6,844 nucleotides of DNA from Cyanobacteria bacterium K_DeepCast_35m_m2_023 (GTDB lineage: Bacteria > Cyanobacteriota > Cyanobacteriia > PCC-6307 > Cyanobiaceae): assembly GCA_016882345.1 (NCBI GenBank), contig VGQR01000105.1, positions 1-6,844 on the forward strand, in the 5' to 3' direction. The notes below the pieces were generated by a model. That model had not been told where the DNA came from, did no database searches, and saw only the letters and a program-made list of their open reading frames with translations. Both the position numbers and the translations under genes were made by a program. The number at the start of each line of letters is the position of its first letter. Position 1 is the first letter of the stretch. Of the stretch, positions 1 to 5,824 are shown piece after piece.

Positions 1-217
1 CGGTGTCGCTCCAGCGGTACTGCAGCAGGTGCTGCAGGCCCAGCGCATCAACCTCCTGCCCCCAGATGCCGTAGGTGTTCTGCCATGGCGTCTGCGGCGA
101 TTCGGGTGCGACAGCACCGACCTCAAGGCCCTGGTCGAGCAGCGCTGCGGCGATGCACAGTGACGCCGGCCCCGCACCGACCACCAGCACATCGACGCTC
201 GCGTTTGTCGTCAGCAA
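1..217 (-). CDS. crtL: Lycopene beta-cyclase (CrtL family), N-terminal part, cut by the left window edge
   Basis: Lycopene cyclases of this FAD/NAD(P)-dependent family close the end rings of lycopene to give beta-carotene, at the membrane. Only about 72 N-terminal residues are present. They show the Rossmann dinucleotide-binding start DVLVVGAGPASLCIAAAL (roughly residues 9-26), then PWQNTYGIWGQEVDALGL, the CrtL signature region, and HLLQYRWSDT. The pattern closely resembles the start of cyanobacterial CrtL as remembered (PWENTYGIWG). No ATG precedes the Rossmann motif: in-frame stop codons lie about 65 nt upstream, and the only usual start codon after them is TTG at 217-215, giving MLTTNASVDVLVV. 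That start overlaps the stop codon of the upstream gene (213-211), which suggests translational coupling. No good ribosome binding site was seen. A beta rather than epsilon cyclase is inferred from the N-terminus only. The family call is firm, the exact start less so. Confidence 0.88.
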   Translation of the reverse strand, partial: MLTTNASVDVLVVGAGPASLCIAAALLDQGLEVGAVAPESPQTPWQNTYGIWGQEVDALGLQHLLQYRWSDT

Positions 218-1362
218 CTCGGCAAGACCAGATCGATGGCCATCCTGTTGTTCTGCTGCAGGGCAGCCTCTTCGAGAATGTGGCGCTCAGGGTCAGCGAT
301 GACCTCGAGACGGTGGGCACCAGGGGGCAGGGTCAGGTCGATCTGAAATGTCTCACTCTCACCAGCGCTCAGCCAGGGCAAACGCAGGTAGCGATGGGAG
401 CTGTAGCAGTCGTCGTCGACCACCGCAACGCCAACGTCGCTGACATCCATCGATCCGCGATTGGCGATCGTGAACTGGATCGCCCCCTCGCTGTAGCGCA
501 GGGCCTCAACGCCGAGGTCACTGGCGAGTCGATGGACCCGCTGGATCGGGTACAGGACCAGGCGTTCGAGCTGCTGCAGGCAGGTGCCGTCGTGTTCATG
601 GTGCAGGTGCCCCCCAAACCGCAGGTCGGTGCTGCAGCCATGCAGATGCAGGTTGGCACCCGCTGTGGGCACCGTCACGCGCCCCGTGGTGGGGTCGTTG
701 TCCCAGAAGCCGCAGCAGTCCCACTGCAGCGAGCGCCCCAGGTAGCGGATCGGGTCGTCGGCCTGGCCCGGATCTTCGGCTGCCAGGCGGTAATGCTGCA
801 GCAGCTCGTAGATCGAGCGGCTGGCGGTGGCACCGCTGGCCGCACTGCTCGCAATGGCGGTGTTGCGCCGTTGCTGACCCATGCACAGCTTGGAGGCCAC
901 GGTGATGATCAGGGTCTCCCAGCGGGTGACCAGCCTCAACCCATAGATCGGAGCATCGGCCAACGCGCCGCGCTCACGGGTGAGGCTGATGGCCTCGCCG
1001 ACCAGATCCTGGAGATGCCGGCCCCGGGTCTGGCCCAGTTCCTCCACAGCGACGGGAACGCGGGAATCGCTGACATCACTGCTGAAGCAGACATAGGGGA
1101 AATGGCCGCTGCCGTCGCCACTCCGCAACTCGCGGACACTGCCATCGATGGCCTGGCATTTCCAGATCGCGGTCCTCTGTTCCGCTTGGTGCAGAAAGGT
1201 CAGTTCGCCGTTGTCGATGCTGGTGGTGGTTCCCATGCCCAACACATCACCCGCCAGGGGGATGCGCTTGAGCGGCAGGTGCTCGCGCACGTCCCCCTGA
1301 ATCAGGTCGCTGATCGTGTTGGCGATCCAGAGATCGCCACCTGGTTGTGAGTGGATCGCCAT
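211..1362 (-). CDS. Acetolactate-decarboxylase-like domain fused to a C-terminal CARDB-like domain; function unknown
   Basis: The protein is 383 aa. Residues about 10-258 resemble alpha-acetolactate decarboxylase (ALDC, BudA/AlsD; makes acetoin from acetolactate). TISDLIQG (16-23) matches the ALDC N-terminal helix. LGMGTTTSIDNGE (41-53) matches the GTFNxLDGE motif, with E53 at the metal-site glutamate. APIYGLRL (137-144) matches FYALRI. CGFWDNDPTTGRVTVP (217-232), then HLH (239-241) and GGH (250-252), match the zinc histidines with the same spacing (two, then eleven residues). The catalytic arginine expected after FYALRI seems replaced (about T154). About 35 extra residues lie between this region and the histidines. 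Residues about 283-378 look like a CARDB/Ig-like beta domain (IANRG, LSAGES, PPGAHRLEVIADPE, NNRM). No signal peptide is visible. It starts 26 nt after gyrA and overlaps crtL. The ATG at 1362 is the first after gyrA. Homology is fairly sure; enzyme activity is not. Confidence 0.78.
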   Translation of the reverse strand: MAIHSQPGGDLWIANTISDLIQGDVREHLPLKRIPLAGDVLGMGTTTSIDNGELTFLHQAEQRTAIWKCQAIDGSVRELRSGDGSGHFPYVCFSSDVSDSRVPVAVEELGQTRGRHLQDLVGEAISLTRERGALADAPIYGLRLVTRWETLIITVASKLCMGQQRRNTAIASSAASGATASRSIYELLQHYRLAAEDPGQADDPIRYLGRSLQWDCCGFWDNDPTTGRVTVPTAGANLHLHGCSTDLRFGGHLHHEHDGTCLQQLERLVLYPIQRVHRLASDLGVEALRYSEGAIQFTIANRGSMDVSDVGVAVVDDDCYSSHRYLRLPWLSAGESETFQIDLTLPPGAHRLEVIADPERHILEEAALQQNNRMAIDLVLPSC

Positions 1363-1388
1363 CGCCGCGCCTGTTGTGAACCGTCGGC

Positions 1389-4022
1389 TCAGGAGACCTC
1401 TGCCGGCGGATCGCCGGCAGCCATGTCGACGCCATCGATCGCGACGTCGCTCTCGTCATCGTGTGCGGGCGGCACCAGCACCACTTCGGCGAGGCGGTCG
1501 CCGGCATCGAGTTTTTGCAGTCGTACGCCAGTGGCTGCTCGCGATTGCTGGGGAATCGCATCGGCCTGCATGCGCACGATCACACCCCGTTCGCTCACCA
1601 GCAGCAATTCCTCGCCGGCGCCGAGCACCTTGAGGCCGACCAGCACGTCGCCCTCGCGCCTGAACTTCATGGCGCGCAGGCCCATGCCGGCCCGTTTCTG
1701 CAGCCTGAACTGATCGACAGGCACCCGTTTGCCCAGGCCGCTGGCACTGGCCACGAGCACCCAGGGACCCTCGCTCTGGGCAACGTCATCGCTGTCGTTG
1801 TCGTCATCGCCGCCGCCCGCCGAGACCTCGACCCGATCGGCGAGCTCGACAGGCAGGACATCCATGCTGACCAGGTGATCGCCGGGTCGCAGGTTCATGG
1901 CCCGCACCCCGCGGGCCGTGCGCCCAAGCGGTCTGAGCTCTTCATCGGACAGCCTGAAGTGGATCGTCATGCCGTTGCGGGAGCCGATCAACAGGCTGTC
2001 GCCCAGTTGGGCCAGTCGCACCCAGGTCAGGGCATCACCCTCCTCCAGCGAGATGGCGATCAACCCGTTGGAGCGAATGTTGGCAAAGGCCGACAGCCGG
2101 GTGCGTTTGATGTAGCCGCCGCTGGTGAGCATCACCAGAACGGCGTCTTCGGCAAATTCGCTCACCGCCAGCAGCGAGGTGATCTGCTCTTCGCGTGGGA
2201 TCGGCAGCAATTGCACGATCGGCGTGCCCTTGGCACTGCGGCTCGAGATCGGCACCCGATAGGCCGGCACGGTGTAGACCACGCCCCGGTCTGAGAACAG
2301 CAACAACGAATCGTGGTCGTTGCAGCTGATGAACAGCTTGACTGCCTCCTCGCCCTGGCTGCGGGTGCCGGCCTTGCCGCGGGTGCCGCGGCTGGTGGCC
2401 TCAAATTCGCTGACGGGCATGCGCTTGAGGTAGCCGTTCTCGGTCAGCAGCACGACCGAGCGTTCGTTGGCGATCAGGTCGATGTCGTCGAGGCCACCTT
2501 CGATATCGAGAATTTCGGTGCGCCGCGGCGAGTCATAGCGACTGCGGATCGCGCCCAGTTCGTCGGTGATCAGCCCAAGAACGCGCTCACGCCGGCCAAG
2601 GATGTCCTTGTAATTGGCGATCTTGGCGACCAGATCCTCGTGCTCGAGGCGAATCTTGTCGGCCTCCAGGGCCGTGAGCCGCCGCAGTTGCATCTGCAGG
2701 ATCGCGTCGGCCTGAATCTCGCTAAGGCCATGGCGCTCCTGCAGTTGGGCCCGGGCTGTGGCGGTGTCCGACGCGGCGCGGATCAGGGCGATGATCGGGT
2801 CGAGCTGATCGAGGGCCAGCAGCAGGCCCAGCAGGATGTGGTCGCGCTCTTCGGCTTTGCGCAGGAAATAGCGCGTGCGCCGCTCGATCGTCTCGATCCT
2901 GAACTCGAGAAACACCTGCAGCATCTTGCGCAGGGTCAGCAGCACCGGTTCGCTTTTGACGAGCGCCAGCATGTAGGCGCTGAAGTTGTTCTGCAGGGGC
3001 GTGAGCTTGAACAGATTGTTCAGCACCACCTGCGGATAGGCATCGCGCCGCAGTTCGATCACGACGCGCATGCCATCGCGGTCGCTTTCATCGCGGATGT
3101 CGGCGATCCCTTCGAGCTTTTTGTCGTTGACCAGCTCGGCGATGCGCTCGATCAGCGCGGCCTTGTTGGTTTGGTAGGGCAGCTCGGTGATGATCACCGC
3201 GTCGCGATCGGGGCGGCCGGCCGCTTCGATCGTTTCGATCGCCGCCACGCCGCGCATGGTGATCGAGCCGCGGCCGCTGGTGTAGGTCTCGCGGATCCCA
3301 CTGCGGCCCAGAATCTGACCGCCGGTGGGAAAGTCAGGGCCGGGGATGATCGCCATCAGCTCCCGATCCGTGATCTCGGGGTTGGCGATCAGGGCCAGCA
3401 GTCCGTCGATCAGCTCGCCCAGGTTGTGGGGCGGGATGTTGGTGGCCATGCCCACGGCAATCCCCGAGGAGCCGTTGAGCAGCAGCTGGGGGATGCGGGC
3501 CGGCATCACCGTCGGCTCCTGCTGGGAGCCGTCGAAGTTGTCGGCAAAGTCGACGGTTTCGGCTTCGATGTCCTCCAGCAGGCTGTCGGTCGTCAGCGCC
3601 TGCAGCCGCGATTCGGTGTAGCGCATCGCCGCCGGCGGGTCGTTGTCCACCGAGCCGAAATTGCCGTGCCCATCGATCAGGGGCATGCGCATCGAGAAGT
3701 CCTGGGCCATGCGCACCAGGGCGTCGTACACCGCCGTATCGCCGTGGGGGTGGTATTTGCCCAGCACCTCGCCGACCACACGGGCACACTTGCGGTAGGG
3801 GCGGTCGCTGGTGAGACCCAGCTCGTACATCGCGTAGAGGATGCGGCGATGCACGGGTTTGAGACCGTCGCGGGCATCGGGCAGGGCCCGCCCCACGATC
3901 ACACTCATCGCATACTCCAGGTAGGAGCGCGACATCTCGTTGCGGAGATCGGTCTGGATGACCCGTGAGTTGGGATCGTTGCCGGAATCGCCGGAATTGC
4001 CTGATCCGGTTGGATCCGCCAT
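1389..4022 (-). CDS. gyrA: DNA gyrase subunit A (type IIA topoisomerase breakage-reunion subunit)
   Basis: GyrA cuts and rejoins DNA in the A2B2 gyrase that introduces negative supercoils using ATP. At 877 aa it has the usual length. The core starts at [20 protein letters not shown] (residues 22-41). The quinolone-determining region includes [20 protein letters not shown] (88-107), with T96 and D100 at the positions of E. coli S83 and D87. The active-site tyrosine is Y135 in [10 protein letters not shown]. The coiled-coil and tower region follows, then the C-terminal beta-pinwheel from about 510, with repeated blades ([51 protein letters not shown]). The GyrA-box region reads [11 protein letters not shown] (543-553), a variant of QRRGGKG. 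An acidic stretch [11 protein letters not shown] (737-747) interrupts the pinwheel, and the tail is acidic. The ATG at 4022 leaves a short low-complexity leader rich in Gly, Ser and Asn before the conserved core. It could be a GyrA/ParC paralogue, but the sequence pattern favours GyrA. Confidence 0.97.
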   Translation of the reverse strand: MADPTGSGNSGDSGNDPNSRVIQTDLRNEMSRSYLEYAMSVIVGRALPDARDGLKPVHRRILYAMYELGLTSDRPYRKCARVVGEVLGKYHPHGDTAVYDALVRMAQDFSMRMPLIDGHGNFGSVDNDPPAAMRYTESRLQALTTDSLLEDIEAETVDFADNFDGSQQEPTVMPARIPQLLLNGSSGIAVGMATNIPPHNLGELIDGLLALIANPEITDRELMAIIPGPDFPTGGQILGRSGIRETYTSGRGSITMRGVAAIETIEAAGRPDRDAVIITELPYQTNKAALIERIAELVNDKKLEGIADIRDESDRDGMRVVIELRRDAYPQVVLNNLFKLTPLQNNFSAYMLALVKSEPVLLTLRKMLQVFLEFRIETIERRTRYFLRKAEERDHILLGLLLALDQLDPIIALIRAASDTATARAQLQERHGLSEIQADAILQMQLRRLTALEADKIRLEHEDLVAKIANYKDILGRRERVLGLITDELGAIRSRYDSPRRTEILDIEGGLDDIDLIANERSVVLLTENGYLKRMPVSEFEATSRGTRGKAGTRSQGEEAVKLFISCNDHDSLLLFSDRGVVYTVPAYRVPISSRSAKGTPIVQLLPIPREEQITSLLAVSEFAEDAVLVMLTSGGYIKRTRLSAFANIRSNGLIAISLEEGDALTWVRLAQLGDSLLIGSRNGMTIHFRLSDEELRPLGRTARGVRAMNLRPGDHLVSMDVLPVELADRVEVSAGGGDDDNDSDDVAQSEGPWVLVASASGLGKRVPVDQFRLQKRAGMGLRAMKFRREGDVLVGLKVLGAGEELLLVSERGVIVRMQADAIPQQSRAATGVRLQKLDAGDRLAEVVLVPPAHDDESDVAIDGVDMAAGDPPAEVS

Positions 4023-4121
4023 GCAAGCCCATCCTGAACACCCCCCATTCTATCGAAACCCGCCGCGTTGAACCGGTCCGTCGGGTGAGCCGATCCCTAG
4101 CCCTGATGCAAGCCCTGAGCG
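4023..4121. other. Divergent intergenic region between gyrA and the DUF39 gene
   Basis: This 99-nt gap must hold the start signals for both divergent genes. A plausible -10 is visible for gyrA only. The ten bases ATGCAAGCCC lie next to both gene starts: 4021-4030 (the leading AT shared with the gyrA start codon, as its complement) and 4106-4115. The ATG at 4106 opens a frame that stops after 11 codons, so it is not the start of the DUF39 gene. No hairpin or riboswitch-like structure was recognised. Confidence 0.6.
4047..4052 (-). promoter_or_regulatory. Candidate -10 element of the gyrA promoter
   Basis: Read on the minus strand, TAGAAT matches five of six bases of the bacterial consensus TATAAT. 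It sits about 25 nt upstream of the gyrA ATG, so transcription would start near 4040 and leave a leader of about 17 nt. No convincing -35 box lies at the ideal spacing; GGTTCA (4074-4069) is a weak candidate with a 16-nt spacer. An imperfect AGG lies roughly 11-13 nt before the ATG. Confidence 0.5.
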
Positions 4122-5300
4122 ATGTCCCCCCCGCGCGCTGATCTCGATCCTGCCGCTGGTCGCAGCGTAGAGGCGATGCGCCAACGGCAACGCTCTGGGG
4201 ACCTGCGCGTCTGCACCGCTGCAGCCTTTGCCAACTTGGTGAGCGAGGTGGGGCTCGATCAGGCCTACCGGCAGATCGATGTGGTCGCTGCCGCCGACGC
4301 CGTGCTGACCGATCAAGGGGCCGTGCAGCTCAGCCTGGGGCTGGTCGATCCCCCCATTCGCCTGCGCGAGCTTCAGTTTGGCGGTGTGCCGGCGCTGGTC
4401 GGGGGCGGCGCGGTCGATGTCACCCTGCCGTTGGGCGGCGGCTTGGCCGACCCGGGGCGGCGCAGCGGTGCCCAGGTGCTGGCCGATCTGCTGGCCCAAC
4501 GCCGCGTGGCGGTCTCAGCCCTGGGGGAAACAACAACCCTGCAGCCCCGTGGCGACCTGAGCGGTAGTCTTGGACTCGAGCAACTGGCTGGGGCCCGTCT
4601 GCTGCTGCATCGGGCCATTACCGAGAACGGCATCGTGGCAGTTAGCAGTGCCGAGGGGTTGCTGCGCACCCCCCATGGCCCCCTGCTCGGTCCCCTGGTG
4701 TCGGCCCTGTACTGCTGTGGCGGCCCGGGCAGCATCGGCCTCACCATGCCGGGGTTGTCGCAGCTGGGGCTGGGCTCGCCCGTGCTGGTGGGCGGCGGAC
4801 TGGGCACCGTGGTTGGGTCAGGCAGTGGCCACAACCCCCATGTCAAACGCTTGCCCAGCGGCCACGCCTGTGTGCCAGGGGCCAGCGCCGCGGTCAGCGT
4901 CGATCTGGTCGCGTTGCGGCCCGAGTTGGTCCATGGCTGTTACCTCGAGGGCCACGGCGCCACCCTGTTGATTGCCGTTGCAGTCCCGGTGCTGCTGCTC
5001 GATCGGGCGATCGCCGCTCAGGCGGCGCAGGCGGCGGCCCAGCTGGTGGCGCCCGTGCTGGATCTGGCGATCCCGCGGCGAATCAAGCCCCTGCTGGGGC
5101 AGGTCAGTTATGCCCAGCTGCAGCAGGGCGTCATCGAGGTTCAAGGTGCCAAGCTGCGCTGCGCGCCAGCCCACAGCCCTCGTTTGGCCGCCGCCGCGGC
5201 CCAGCAGCTGAGCCGACTGCTGCTGGAGGGCACGGTCCCGTTGCAGCCCGCGCTGCAGCCGCTGCCCCAGCGTTCGAGCTTGGTGCCGCTCGATTTGTGA
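4122..5300 (+). CDS. DUF39 / homocysteine biosynthesis family protein (HcyBio, Pfam PF01837-like)
   Basis: The protein is 392 aa. In methanogens, DUF39 proteins take part in homocysteine formation from sulfide and aspartate semialdehyde; the cyanobacterial role is not established. Matches to the family as remembered: an N-terminal SVEAMRQRQRSGDLRVCTAA (about 15-34, like TVEEINEKIxxGxAVVVTA); VDPPIRLRELQFGGVPALVG (75-94, like the DPPIKM block); GGAVDV (95-100); VLVGGGLGTVVGSGSGHNPH (226-245), a glycine-rich loop with GH; and KRLPSGHACVPGASA after it. No CBS or ferredoxin domain follows, unlike some archaeal versions. The cysteines expected near the CSSGA and RNCY positions seem absent (LTDQGAVQLS and RAITENG here). 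An Ala/Gln-rich helix (AAQAAQAAAQ) lies near residues 297-306. No signal peptide or clear membrane segment was seen. The start at 4122 is preferred over the Met at codon 19 because the family N-terminal helix begins before that Met. Confidence 0.75.
   Translation: MSPPRADLDPAAGRSVEAMRQRQRSGDLRVCTAAAFANLVSEVGLDQAYRQIDVVAAADAVLTDQGAVQLSLGLVDPPIRLRELQFGGVPALVGGGAVDVTLPLGGGLADPGRRSGAQVLADLLAQRRVAVSALGETTTLQPRGDLSGSLGLEQLAGARLLLHRAITENGIVAVSSAEGLLRTPHGPLLGPLVSALYCCGGPGSIGLTMPGLSQLGLGSPVLVGGGLGTVVGSGSGHNPHVKRLPSGHACVPGASAAVSVDLVALRPELVHGCYLEGHGATLLIAVAVPVLLLDRAIAAQAAQAAAQLVAPVLDLAIPRRIKPLLGQVSYAQLQQGVIEVQGAKLRCAPAHSPRLAAAAAQQLSRLLLEGTVPLQPALQPLPQRSSLVPLDL
5006..5015. repeat. HIP1-type palindrome GGCGATCGCC
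   Basis: GCGATCGC, extended to GGCGATCGCC, is the highly iterated palindrome (HIP1) over-represented in many cyanobacterial genomes. Only this one full copy was noticed in the window, inside the DUF39 gene. One copy in 6.8 kb of GC-rich DNA is weak evidence for HIP1 enrichment, though it fits a cyanobacterial origin. Confidence 0.5.
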
Positions 5301-5361
5301 GCGGCGTTGGCCAGGGCGAGCCCCCGGCGCAGGCAGGCGTGCCTTGTCTGGTCAGCGGGCG

Positions 5362-5367
5362 TACATT
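5362..5367 (+). promoter_or_regulatory. Weak candidate -10 element for the CAAD gene
   Basis: TACATT matches four of six bases of TATAAT and lies 25 nt before the ATG at 5392, the same distance as the gyrA -10 from its own start. No good -35 is found at 16-18 nt spacing; TTGTCT at 5344-5349 is too close (12 nt). If real, transcription would begin near 5374, which would exclude the upstream TTG start at 5344. Confidence 0.3.
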
Positions 5368-5391
5368 CTGCGTTGCTCAGACGCAGCACCG

Positions 5392-5775
5392 ATGGTCGAC
5401 GCACCCGCACCAGCCCCCGGCGTTGACCTGGTGCTGGAGGTTCCCCCCCGCAGCGAGACCGGCGGGGAATTCGAGTTGCTGCTCGCCAAGTTGAAGGCCT
5501 GGTGGCTCAGCGGCGAACCGCAGGATCTGTGGCAGCGCCTGCGCAAACCCCTGGGCGGTGGCATCACCCTGCTGGTCGTGCTGTTGCTGCTCCAGGTGTA
5601 TGTCGCCGTTGTTCAGACTCTCGACAGCCTGCCGCTGCTGCCTGGACTGCTCGAGTTGGTGGGGCTGATCTGGCTGGTGCGCTTTGGGGTGCCCCGCTTG
5701 CTGCGCCGCAGTGATCGCCAGCAGCTCTTCGATGCTCTGGCCCGGCGCTGGCAACGCTTCCGGGGTTCCAGCTGA
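5392..5775 (+). CDS. Small CAAD-domain (CURT1-like) integral membrane protein
   Basis: The protein is 127 aa from the ATG at 5392. A variable Pro-rich N-terminus (about 1-25) is followed by an amphipathic helix (FELLLAKLKAWW, 27-38) and LWQRLRKPL (46-54). Two membrane helices come next, about 56-73 (GGITLLVVLLLLQVYVAV) and 82-100 (LLPGLLELVGLIWLVRFGV), joined by a short turn at DSLPLLPG. A basic amphipathic C-terminal helix ends the protein (LLRRSDRQQLFDALARRW). This is the pattern of the CAAD domain, known as an insertion or appendage in cyanobacterial aminoacyl-tRNA synthetases and as the core of CURT1 thylakoid-curvature proteins. The likely place is the thylakoid membrane, with both ends on the same side. 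No synthetase domain is attached. A TTG at 5344 would add 16 residues but overlaps a candidate -10 and adds nothing conserved. The gene lies 91 nt after the DUF39 gene and 49 nt before guaB3. Confidence 0.82.
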   Translation: MVDAPAPAPGVDLVLEVPPRSETGGEFELLLAKLKAWWLSGEPQDLWQRLRKPLGGGITLLVVLLLLQVYVAVVQTLDSLPLLPGLLELVGLIWLVRFGVPRLLRRSDRQQLFDALARRWQRFRGSS

Positions 5776-5824
5776 ACCGATTGGCCGCTGGAAGGCGGTC
5801 CCCTGCGTTGATAGCTTGGCCCGA

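Noticed and set aside
85..1350. A 421-codon plus-strand open frame opposite the ALDC-CARDB gene and the crtL start
   Set aside because: It overlaps two genes supported by motif matches on the minus strand, and its own translation shows no coherent domain. It is treated as a shadow.
3720..3745. Quinolone-resistance substitution in GyrA
   Set aside because: T96 and D100 are normal residues at these positions in many bacteria; nothing indicates an acquired resistance change.
2313..3968. A 551-codon open frame on the plus strand, antisense to gyrA
   Set aside because: Its translation is rich in repeated His, Asp, Gln and Val with no recognisable domain, and it mirrors the codon bias of gyrA, which is certain on the other strand. 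GC-rich genes commonly leave such open antisense frames.
4068..4097. TTGAAC as a -35 with a -10 near GATCCC for the DUF39 gene
   Set aside because: The -35 is fair but nothing resembling TATAAT lies at the right spacing, so no promoter is called.
5331..5344. Small hairpin AGGCA-GGCG-TGCCT after the DUF39 gene
   Set aside because: It has only five base pairs and no T-tract, and is expected by chance in DNA this GC-rich.
5783..5800. Hairpin GGCCGC / GCGGTC with a six-base loop after the CAAD gene, as a terminator
   Set aside because: The stem is short with one G-U pair, and no T-run follows. It cannot be called a terminator on sequence alone.
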